Positions 9,524 to 21,500 of a DNA stretch of 64,000 bases are shown here, in pieces. The notes under the pieces are model-generated. The model searched no databases. It was not told the DNA's origin and saw nothing but the letters and a program-made list of their open reading frames with translations. Position 1 is the stretch's first letter. Each line of letters opens with the position of its first letter. The position numbers and the translations under genes are program-made. Where the stretch lies: NCBI GenBank assembly GCA_001584585.1, contig LSYV01000041.1:600930-664929 (forward strand), written 5' to 3'. This DNA is from Gonium pectorale. Its lineage: Eukaryota; Chlorophyta; Chlorophyceae; Chlamydomonadales; Volvocaceae.

Positions 9524-12500
9524 ACCGCCGCCGCCAGAGACGTCCACCACCGTCTTGAACAGCGTCTCGCCCAGACTGGTCAGCAGCGACAGCTCGGCGT
9601 TGGGGTGCATGCCGTAGACAACGGGGCTCTCGGACGGCAGGCTGGTCTCGATGTAGTCCTTGAGTGTGGCATAGTCAGTAGGTACGGGCGCGCGGAAGCC
9701 CGGCGCCAGCTCCAGCGTGGGCGCCTCCCAGGTGGTGGGATCCTCAAAGTTGCCGATCGGCAGGATCTCTGGCCTGATTAGCACCTCGAGGTACGTGTTG
9801 CAGCAGCGGCGGTCCATGCCGTCCGTGATGTGGCCGCCGTAGAACACGTCGCCAAACATGTACTGCAGGTCCTTCCACGGGATCTGCTCGTACGCCTCGA
9901 GGTAGTTGTACAGCACGTCGCCGCAGGTGGTGAGGTCGCCCATGTTGAACGAGTAGCCCCGGCAGAAGCCCAGGCCCGAGCCCGAGCCGGTGCCGATGCC
10001 CACGCCGAACTTCTTGCGGCCCAGCAGCAGCGAGTGGTAGAAGCAGAGGCCGAAGAGGATGGAGCGGAAGGCCACGCGCTTGGCGGTCGTGGACGGGCGA
10101 TCGCACTGCTCGGGCGTGAAGGCCGCGAAGGCACGGCGCATGTTGGACTTCATGTCCGACGGCGGCTCGTTGGAGATCTTGATGCAGGTCTGCAGGATGG
10201 ACTCGGGGATGATGTTGGCATGCGGCGCGCCGTTGATGGGCTCCGCGGAGAAGAAGCAGCGGAAGTCGGGGTGCGCCGTCTCGGCCGCAATCTCCAGCTT
10301 GCGCTCCAGCTTGGGGATCCAGCCCTGCATGAGGTGCACGTTGTCCAGGAACACCCAGCCGCCCTCGCTAGTGTACTTGTCCAGCACAGCCTCCGCGGGC
10401 GCCTCCTGGCCCTGGCCCATGGAGATGAGGCACAGCTTGCCGTTCTCCACGCTGTAGCCGCACTTGTTGGCGTACGACTCAATCTCCTTGCTGGGGCTGT
10501 AGCCCGGGAACAGGATGAAGAAGATGGGCGTGGCCGAGGAGGACTCCTCCATCATGGCGGCAGGCGAGAAGGCGTCCTGTGGGGGGAAAAGCGGGGCACA
10601 AGAGGGCATAAGGCTCAAACGCGCAATTGACTAGAAGCCGGTAGCCCGAGACCTGTGCGCATGGATCAGAGCTTGCGTCGGCAATATTGGAGAGCTACAG
10701 AATTCACGCGGACACCATGGCCTGCATACCAGTGAGGTGCTGCCCTGCCCATCCACTTCTGTCTCCATATGCCGTACCTGGTTGACATACATCTGGCCCA
10801 TCATGTGCTCGCAGAAGTTCTGCAGCGCATTGGTGATGCGGTCGGGCCGCAGCGCGCGGATGATGAGCAGCTGGCGGAACTCGCTCATGCGCGCCCAATC
10901 GCCCGGCAGCGCCGCACGCTCTGCGGCCTCGTTGTTGCACCAGTTGAACCAGTCGTCGCTGTTCTTCTCCATGTCCTTGGCCAGGTGCGCGAAGCAGGGC
11001 AGCGCCGCCAGCACGTCCAGCGCGGCCCACTGAGACTCGTTCATCCACCTGAAGATGAGTTAGGGAAGGAGGGAGAGATGTTTAGTGTGCATCTCCACCA
11101 TGCCTCTGCAGTGATTTGCCATCTGCGGAATGCCCGAGTTGTACGGATCGGGCCCGGGCCCGCATACGACGGGCTTCAAAGCTTACGAACGAACAATATC
11201 GGCCTGCTGCCAAGTCCCACGCGCACCGGCTGAGGTCGTCCGTAATGGGCGGCGGCGTCGGATTGCGCATGCCGCGGCACAGCGCCTCGTACTCGCTCGC
11301 GTCCACAGCCTGGCTCCGCAGCAGGATGGTGAAGGTGAGCAGGCTGAGCACGATGAGCTTGTCGCGGTCGAACAGGCCGCGCCGCGTGTAGTTGTACACC
11401 GTGTAGGTGCACGTCTCCAGCAGCGAAATGAGGCGCTCCTCGAGCGCCTCGGGCGACATGCTGAACGACTCCTCGTCCTCCAGGTCCTCCGCCTCGCCAA
11501 CCTGGCTGCCGCGACCGCCCTGGGAGTCCGCAAGGCTGGCCTGTGAGGCCTCTGTGGCGGGCAGGCCCTCCTGGCTGGGGCGCCGCTCCCCGGAGCCGCT
11601 GCTGCGGCGGGCCTTCTCCATGAGCGCCTGGTGATCCAGGGGCTGCGGGCGGGAAGGAAGGACACGGGAGGAGGGCGTGAGAGAGGCACCCGTGACCTGG
11701 ATCTTGGCACCGTGCAAGCATGCTTCTGTTGACTCCGGCAGACGGGAGGAAGGCAACCGCAGATGGCATTACTTATTGTTTAAAGGATGAGAAACGGGCC
11801 AACATGGGACCCGACTGGCCGCACGTCCTCCCTCACTGCCCATACCTGGTCCCTGAGCGACGGCGCCTTGCGGAAACCCTTCTTCTTCCGGCCGCCAGGC
11901 GCCAAGTCCAGGCCACGGCTGAACACCGTAACAAAGGCGTTGAGCGAGAACTGGTAGAAGGCGTGGATCTTGTTGAGCGAGTTGAGCAGGAAGAACAGCA
12001 TGGCGCCGCGTGCAGCAACCGTGCGGTACTTGTTGCGGTTCTCGTTGATAGCCTGCTCTGTCTCGCGCGACTCGCGCACCTGCATACAAGCCATCACCAG
12101 CCGGCCAAGAACAGTGACACAAAGGCGGACACACACAGGCAAGCAAGGAGAGGGTACGCTCGTAGAGCCGCCAGCAGCCACGTTGATGATGACCTTCAAT
12201 GTATATACTTCGTCCGGAGCTACTCGTGCTGCCCTCCGAAAGGCTCCCGTCAGACTCCATCTACACCACGCGCATCCACCCCAGCCCCAAAGCCCAAACC
12301 CACCTTCTCGCTGATCTCCGTGGACACGCGCTTGGCGTCCTCCAGCGACTCAATGAGCGCCACGTCCTCCGTAATGTCGCCCTCCGCGGTGGAGAGCTTG
12401 AGCAGCAGCCCGTCCTCCAGTTCCTTGAGCTTGATGGTGAACTCACTGTTCTGGATGATGAGCTGCGTCTTGGTCTCCTCCAGGTCGGGCCGCTCCTTGT

Positions 12501-15500
12501 TCACCACCAGCGCCAGGAGCTGGTCCTCCAGGCCGCCCTCCGTCACGGTGAAGTTGATCAGCGTGGTCTCGGCCTGCAGCAGGTGCGGAGGATGGCATGG
12601 TAAGGATATTATCTTCGCTCAGCGGGAGGAGACTACGGAATGACAACGCAACCCTTGAGGTTCGCGCCGGCTGCTCTGCTGGGGTTGACCGTTGCTGAAG
12701 ACAGATAGACGCACCGCATGGTGGTGGCACCTGGGAAATACCGGTAGGGTGAGCGCGCGCACCTGAATCTCAGGCGGGTAGTGCGGGTTGGAGAGCTTGG
12801 TGTGCAGGAAGAGGCGGAAGTTCCGGTTGTACTCGCACTCCTTGTCTCCCAGCTTGACATACAGCGAGCGGCCCTTCTTGAAGGTGGAGCGCGTGATGAC
12901 GGGGTTGAGCACCGCGTCGATGGTCTCGCCCATGTTCTCGATCAGCACGCTGTGGCCCGCCTCGATGGCACGCTCCATCACGGTGAGCATGTTCGGCGCG
13001 CCCATGCGCGTCACCTGCATGAACCCGGGGCAACCCAGGCGTCAAAGAACACCCACACGACGCAGTGTGCATTTCAATGTGCAGACCGCATGCAAAACCA
13101 GCGAACAATGCTACGTTCCCAACCAGCAAGAGGCCCACCTGCAGGTTGTTCTTGCTCTCGCGCTCCTTGATCCACAGGATACCCTGCAGCTGCGGGTCCA
13201 TCATGAGGCTCCAGCGCTCTGAGTTGGTCAGGATGGTGCCGTTCTGCACCGAGGTGGGGTCGGAGGGCAGGCCCTCGCGGATCCAGCCCGCCACCAGCGC
13301 GTCGTCCACCAGCACCTTGAGCGGGTCGCTGATGCCCTCCGTCATGGGCATGTGGCGCTCACGCAGGAACAGGATCCAGTCGTCGATGAGCTGCGCGCGG
13401 AACTTGGCCGTGAAGGGGCCGGCATACGAGACGAACGCCGCCGCCAGCAGCATATCGCCTGCGTGTGGAGGCAGCAACAAGCCCGGTGCGTCAGCCAGCA
13501 TAGACCCTGTGGACTTCCGGACTGCGGCGGACTACACCGGCGCACAAGCAAGCTGAGGCATTCACGGCTAGGAATTCGGGGTCGGGCTGGGCATTGATGG
13601 GCTTGGGCCCGGCTCACCAGTCAGGACTTCGTAGTTCTTTCGTAGCTGCTCCACCGTCAACGCCCAGCGCTCGCCCTCCGAGGCCAGCGCGTTGATGAGG
13701 CGGTTGGCCAGCTCCAGCTTGCGCTGGCAGCGTGCGCTCTCACGAATGGCCGCCTCCTTGTCATCGTTAGCCTCCTTGAATTGCTGCTCCAGCTCCTGCA
13801 CCTTCTCGTTCAGCAGCGCCACCTTCTCCTGAACAGCCGTCAGACTGCGGGACCGTGGCGCGATCCCGGGATGAAACAAGTCAAGATCGAGCAAGGGCAA
13901 CGAATGCAACGCCCCTACAAGGTTTGAGAACACGGTTTAGTAAAAATGGGCTGAGAGCTAGCAGCATCCAGCGTTCCGAAGTTACTGCTAGCGTGCGTCG
14001 ATATTACTGCAGGAACTCACGTCACGTTGGCCTCCTCTAGCTTGGCGTTCGCGGCCGCCAGCTCCTGGCGCTTGGGCTCCACCTCCTGCACCACGTCATA
14101 GTACTTGATAATGTTGATGGCCCACTCGCACAGACCGGCGGCGGCCGTGGACTTCTTGCCAATGGCCTCGCGGTTGAAGTACTCCAGCTGCAGGTACGGC
14201 CGGCACGCGTCCACCGTCTTGCGAGCGACCTGAAGGGAATAAGGATATTGCAAGGCGTCAGCATCTCAATCACGGTTCGTTGCTTCAACCGTTGCTTCAA
14301 CCGTTGCTTCAACCGTTGCCAGGTGGGGAGGTATGTATCCTAAGCCGTGCTACACGACTCCAGGTCCTTGGCCTGACGCTGGCAGGCAGATGCAGCGCAC
14401 AGGAGCTCCAGAGTGATGCATCCGTGCACCAAACGGTGGGCCTGCACAAGCGCCGCACCTGGCCGGCATCAATGACACCCTTGAAGGCCTTGACCCGCTC
14501 CAGGAACTTGTCCACGTTGTTCATCAGCTTCTGGGCAGCTGCCCAGGACTTGTCCTTGGGGTTGTTCTCCAGCAGGCAGATGACCACCGCCGTGACGTCG
14601 TCCACGCCCGGCGGCGGCTTCTTGAGCGACTTTGCCTCTCCCAGGTCCTTCTTGGTCACAGTCTCCAGGGCAGCCATGGCCTCCGCCACCAGCGGCTCGG
14701 CGGCCGCCAGGTCGGCCTCACAGCTAGCCTGCTTCTCCGACACCTCCTTGGCAATCACGGTACACTTCTCGGCCTCGATCTGTCCCATGAGAAAGGCAGC
14801 GGAAAGAGGCAAAGTTAGGGCAAACAGGGCGTGCTAGGATATGACTCGAGCAAGCACTGCAAGATGCTCCAATGAACGCCAACCAACCATACGGCATGCC
14901 CTATCATACCCAAACCATTGCGCACCTGGGCCGCAGCGTTCTCGGCGTTGACCTTCTCCTTCTCAATGCCGACCTGCTCCGCAAAGATGTTAGCGGACGC
15001 CACCTTCTGCTCCACCTCCACCGCCTTGACCTTGGCCTCCTCTACCAGGACATCCACATCGGCTTGCACCCTGCGGAGAAAGACATAAATGTATCAGCCA
15101 TGCAAGCCCCACTTAGGATGCACAGAACGTCGTAGGACAGGAGCTTTTGCCTCCATCCTTTCAGACCCATGGTTCGCCATATTCGGGCCCGCCGCACACG
15201 TACTTGTGCAGCTTCTGCAGGCCGTTCTCCAGACGCTCCGTGTTATCCAGGTTGTTCTTCCGCTTTGAGGACAGCACGTTCTTGTAGAGCTTGATGAGCT
15301 CAAGGAAAGTCTTGGGCGTGGTGTAGTTGTAGCGGCGCTCAACCTCGCGGAACTTGATGGATACCTGCATACAAGTTGGGGGACAGTCAGCCGTGTCGGC
15401 TGCCGAGCCCCAAAGCCCAAATGCCCACCTTGCACCCTCACAACCCTTCGCAGGCATACTTGCCTGCATCTTACCCGCTGAAGAGTCCAGCAGCCCGATC

Positions 15501-18500
15501 CCAACACTGCTCTCACAACAACCCACCTTGTTAACCAGCTGGAAGCTGTAGGGCATAAACTCCACGACGGCATTGCGCACGGGGTCGTCGCCCAGGTCCA
15601 CCTCGTCCAAGAAGCGCTTGGCCACGCTGAACAGCGAGCTCTCGGGCCAGGGCTGGAACCAGTCGATGACCGTCGAGGTGACCGTCGCCAGGAAGCGCTG
15701 CGAGCACATCAGGGTATGGGATGGGTAAACGCTACCCTGCCATTCCTGCCGTATGTGAAGCTCTGAAACCCCAACCATGCCGACATTTAAGCGCCACCCT
15801 GATGACGCCAGCGGCAGGTAAGCTCCCATTCACGCCCGGGGACATAGCGAGGCCTTCAATAACCCCTGACCACTCTTCCAACAGCACACCTGAGAGCGCA
15901 CGCGGAAGTTCTCGCCCACAGGCGACGCCGTGAAGACCATGTGCAGGTTGGTCTTGACCTTCTGCAGGAACACGCTCCAGCAGTTCTCCGATGTGTCCAG
16001 CAGGCCCAGGCTCTTGGTCTCGGAGCGCAGCGCATTAATGATGTCGTCCTTGTCTTCCTGGGGGAACAGGTCGGGGATCTCGCCCGAGGACAGCAGGTCG
16101 TTGATGTAGACCAGCATGCGCTCGTCGATGATCTGCGAGTCGGTGAACAGGAACATGACGCCCTCGCCCTTGACACCGGCGCGGCGGTACATCTTCTGGA
16201 TGTCCTCCTTGAAGTTGTTCATGGAGTAGGAGCCCGAGATGACGATCATGGTTGTGATGTAGCCGCAGATGTGGGCTGCCAGGCGCGCAAGCGACTGCTT
16301 GCCGCTGCCGCCTACACCGACCAGCAGCGCATGACCGGATGGGTTGGACACGATGCGGCTGATGCGGCAAACGTGCTTCATGGCGTCCTCGAACAGCACC
16401 AGGTCCATGGCGGCGTTCGTCTCGTTGTACTCGTTCAGAGCCTCCGTGAGGGTCTTGAACAGCGACGAGTAGTCGGACACCTCGTCGTACGCCCGGTCTG
16501 CAAGGCCGCGCGCAAAGTGGCAGAAGATGAGCGGCTTGGGCTCCTTCTTCTTGTAGTAGTCGTCGATGTCGGTGACGGCGAAGTACTTCTTGACGATGGT
16601 GGTGGCGGCCTTGTTGTAGGCGTCCAAGTCGTACATCGAGACCAGGCGATCCGCGTACACACGCTCCGACTCGTGCAGCCACAGCTTGCCCCACTTGGAG
16701 GGCGAGTTGAAGGCGTCGGGCGTGGACATCAGCAGGCCCTGGAAGACGTTGGCCAGATGGCGCACGGTGAACTCGTAGTGGAAGTTGATGGCCGTCTTGC
16801 GGAAGGTCTGCGACACCTTGTCGTGCAGCGCCAGCGCGGCCTGCAGGATCTTGGTGCCCATGTCCTGGATCTCCTCGCGGAACTTCTTCAGGTGGCCCTG
16901 TAGGACACCGCGGAAATGAAAAGTCAGCAGATGGACGCACTGGCAGAGCACTGCTAGGCAAGGCCTGAGTTTTTGATTATGTTTTCTATTTGTTAACACA
17001 CGTGGTTGCACACGTCTGCCTTGTGGCCGGTGGCCCAACACCAGAGGCTCAGCAACCCAGCACCAGGCCTTCTGGACCGCACCTGCAGGAAGGTGCCGTA
17101 GATCTTCATGAGCGAGTCCTGGCCGGGGAAGTCCACCGCCAGCGTCATGAACAGACGCTGCAGGCGCGGGTTGATGACGAAGGAGCCAGCGGTCGGGTTC
17201 ATGCACGCCACGTACTGCGTGTTGTTGATGTTCTTGGGCGTCAGCTTGCTGCGGTCGAACCAGTGGCCCCAGCCCAGGTGCTGGCGGATCAGTGAGATGG
17301 GCATAGCCGTCTCGTACAGGTCCAGCTTGGGCATGTTCAGGTCATCCACAAAGTAGATGAGCTGCTTGGTGCCCGGTGGGCCATAGTTGATACCGGCCTT
17401 CTTCTCCAGCGAGCTCTCCAGCACCTGAGGACGACGGCAATTCAATGTGCGTGGGGGGCATTCCGGCTGCATAAGAGCCAGAGGGCGGGATGCGCTCGCG
17501 CACGCGCAGGCAAAGCCAGCTCACCAAATACAGCAAGCGCAGCACCCAAATCATCGAAAGCGAACCGGACAAACCACGATTGCCTCCCTCCCTATGACCT
17601 ATGCAACGTGTCCCACCAGCCACAGGCCTGTCCCCAGGCCTACCTTCTGGAACGACACCACATCCGTGAAGTAGTTGAAGCTGATGGACAGCGACATGAA
17701 GTCCTCGCCTAGGCTGCCCAGCTTGCCCTTGACCAGCTGCGTCTTGCCCACGCCCGCGCCGCCCACGAACATGATGGGCTTGCGGAGATCCACCATCATG
17801 TCCAGGAAGAAGCGCAGGCTGCTGGTTTCGGCAGTGGGCACGAACACGCTCGACATGGGCTGCGAGCCGTCATAGTCAATGTCGGTGACCAGCTCAGCCC
17901 ACGGCTGGAACTTCTGGGTCTTGGGGTTGACGAAGTAGTCGTACACCGTGCCCTTGCCCGGGATCTTAACCGTCGTCCAGGTCTGCTTGAACCACTTGTC
18001 AAAGTTGCGCCTGAGGGGGGGAAAGGCGACGGCGCAGAGGAGCAGGTGTTGGGCGCCGGTACCGGTGGTGCACTTGCGCGAGACAGCTGCATGCATCATA
18101 GCCGCAAGTCATGCATGTCATGCACCAGCACATGCCCACGATTGCGCATCCCGAAACCCAGATTACCTGTACGGGATGCCATCCTTCTCCACCAGCGCTC
18201 CGCCAAACGCCCAGATCATGGCGAACACGAAGTACATCTCAAACAGACCCTGATCGGCCTTGTTGGACAGGTTCTCCGGCCGCAGCACGCCCTCCATGAT
18301 GTTGACCAGCGTGCTTACGAAGTTCATTTGCGCCAGCGGAGTGATGTGGCTGTAGCTCTTGCGCATCTCCAGCAACGTGGTGGGCACGTACTTATCAAAC
18401 AGCTCGCGCAGCCACGTGCACGGCAGCGTCGGGTCCTTCCACTTAGCGCGCTCGGCGTAGGGCTTGACCACCCTGTGAAACGGCGGGACCGGACATCAGG

Positions 18501-21500
18501 CGAAGCGCACAGAAGCGAAGGAGTGTCTGCACCCCCAGCCAAGCTCAGGTGCATCCGAAGGCGGCCGCACCTCAGCAAGCCTGTGCGGTTTAAGCCCAAA
18601 CTCGCCCTAGTGAGTGATCTAAAGATGCTATGCAGGCATGAACCCCAACCCCAACCTCCAACGCACCGGTTGATCCATGACATGGCCATGTTGTGCCACT
18701 GCTGGCTCTCCGAGATGTACAGAATGCCGGCGCGGGTGGCGGTGGCGGGCGTCGCGAACTTGAGGTCACGGATCTCGAAGATCAGCTTCATGTGCGGCAG
18801 CACGCGGATGCGCTCGTTAGAGGGCAGCGTCAGCAGGCGGTTGTCGTCCATGACAGAGTTCATGGACTCGATCCAGTTGGCGTCCAGGTCGCCGTCCAGC
18901 ATGAGCCACTTCGGGTCGTCACCGGGCATGTTGGCCAGCTCACGCATGTAGTATGAAAGCAGACCGTCCTTCCACTCGCGGGTGGCCTGAGGAACGGCAA
19001 GGTGGGGCAACATGGAGGGAGGCAGACGAGCTATGGATGCCTCAAGACAGAATCCTTAGCACAGTTCGGCGAGGTTCGCTTGCTTCACAACGATAGGCGC
19101 GGGTCAGGCCCTGAAGCGGCGTTTTGCACCCCCAACACACCGCCTGCCCACCAGACGTCACATACCTGGTTGACCTGGCCGTACAACTCGTATGTGGAGA
19201 TGGACTTGGGGTTGATGTCGCGGATCACGACCTTCTTCTTGTTGGTCATCTTCAGGTAGTCGTTGACGGGGTTGTTGCAGCCCTTGGTGATGGCCTTGGC
19301 CAGCACTCGGTAGCACTCAGTGCGGCCCGTGCCGGTGGGGCCCATGAGGAAGACGCAGTGGCGGATGGCAAGCAGCTCCGACAGCTGCACGATGCGCAGC
19401 ACGAAGTCCTCCTCCTCGGTCAGGCCCATCTCCTTGATGGTGGCCACGATGACCTCCTCGAACTCCAGGTCGCGCTTGCGCGGCGGGTCGATGCCTGCAG
19501 GTGGCGCATGGCATTTACATGACTAGACAGGCCCTGAGCAATCATACTTATCGGCAACCAATGCAAGGCGCGTGGCGACGCCACCCAGCCTGGCTGGGGC
19601 AAGCCCATCGGCGCGATGACCCCGCAGGCGTCACTTCAGGGACGTCATACTCTCGTCGATCCTTGCATCCAATACCGCCCCCTAGCATGCGAGCCTCGCC
19701 TCATCTACCTAGCAGCGACATCCCCTAACGCTGGGTATTACACCACACATGCAGATCCGGTACTGTACCTGGGAAAAGGTCGTTCAGTAGGCCCATGAAG
19801 ATCACCATGTCCTGCGCCAGGATCTTGGGAATGTTGAAGTCGCGCAGTGCGCGGAACAACACGTCCGCCTCCACTTGACCCGCCTCGGCGCGCAGCAGCG
19901 AGCCGGCCACAACCAGCACCGACTTGATGGCACGCAGGCCCCAGTCGTAGTGCTTCTGCGGGCTGAGCAGGTCCTCCAGCAGGTAGTACAGCGACGCAAA
20001 TTTCTTGGCTAGCATCTTGGCCTCCACAAAGCCCTCCGCCATTAGCATATTCTCCATGATCAGCTGCCGGTCCGGGACCATCACGGTGATGGGGCGGAAC
20101 AGCGCCTGTGCGGGGTCGGTGAGAGATGGGAAGGTGGTGATTCCATGTGGAGGGCAGCAAGCTCAACTACAAAACCAAATCTTACAGAAGACTTTTAGCA
20201 GTTCCCAAGCACCGTGTAAGCCCTCGGCCTGGTGGCAAACGGCCCGCGCTGCAACACGGACAGGTCTGAGGAGACACGGCGCTATGATGTGCAGCCGCTG
20301 AAGAAGCCCCAACAACATGCTTTCCCGTTAGCCCAGCCAAGGGGTCGGGCAGAGGCCGCAGTCAACTTAAGTTGCAAACAACTCCTTTGGCATGCTGCCG
20401 CGGGGTTGTGGGTGGGAGGTAAAGGGCGCAACCCCACCTTGAGCGACTCGGGCAGCTCAGCGCGGCCAATGTAGCCGGGGTTCATGGTAATGAAGGCCGA
20501 CGTGCCCTCCTCCAGCGGCATCTCCACACCGTCCGCAGCCACGAAAGTCCACCTCTCGATGGGCGGGTGCTTGGCGCCGTCCTTATCCACGTACTCCAGG
20601 CCGCGGCCGGGAAGCATGGTCTTGCGCTTCTGGCTGTCGGTGACACACTTGTACTGCACCGAGCACACAGACAGCACCTCGGGCACCAGGCGGTTGAACT
20701 CATCGAAACAGCCCCACGAGCCGGAGGCCGCCAGACCCTTGAAGATGTCGCCCATGGTGCGATAGTCCATCTCGGGCGAGCAGTTAAAGACGTAGACCGA
20801 CTTGCCGAGTTGCGCCGACAGATCCTTCGTGGTCTCGGTCTTGCCGGTACCGGCGGGGCCGGCGGGCGCAGTGCCCAGCGACAGCCAGCACGCCTGCGTT
20901 CAGGGAATCATTTCGGCGGCACGTTTAACAGAGCGAAGAGGAGAAGAGAGAATGGGCAACAAGGTCTAGGCGGAGGCTAACGCTCCGCAACGATACGTAT
21001 TCAAAGATTGCGTGGTCTGCAGACCGTTGGCATGCCGAGCAGGGGCCGTACCTGCGTTGCGGTGATGTAGATGCGGTCGGTGAGGGGCGTGATGACCAGG
21101 CGCGGGCCGTTGCCCAGGTACTCGTAACCGTAGGGGAACGAGGCGTCGCAAATGCGAATACGGCAGTCGGCAATGTCCTTGTCCCAGTAGGAGCGTAGCT
21201 GGCTAACCCACTGGAAGCAGTCCGGCTGGTCCGCTTTGGCGTCAACCACCGCCTGTGGGAGGGAGCGCCGTTCCTTTCATGTACCCACTCCCTTCCAACA
21301 ACCGCTAATGCTGGGCACTTCACGACAATCAACGGACAGCAGAAGTGGAATTGTGAAGGGATACTGACGACCATGATGATGCGGCGCATTGCAGTTTACA
21401 TTCGCAACCTAAACCACTGGCCCCGCCACTCACCAGCACCATATCGCGGGAGTGGGCATCGATGGTGATCATGTTCATGATTTTCTGGCGGTCCGGCTTG

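Noticed and set aside
9830..10630. 266-codon frame antisense to the last dynein exon
   Set aside because: The opposite strand encodes the conserved dynein motor, which fully explains the open frame.
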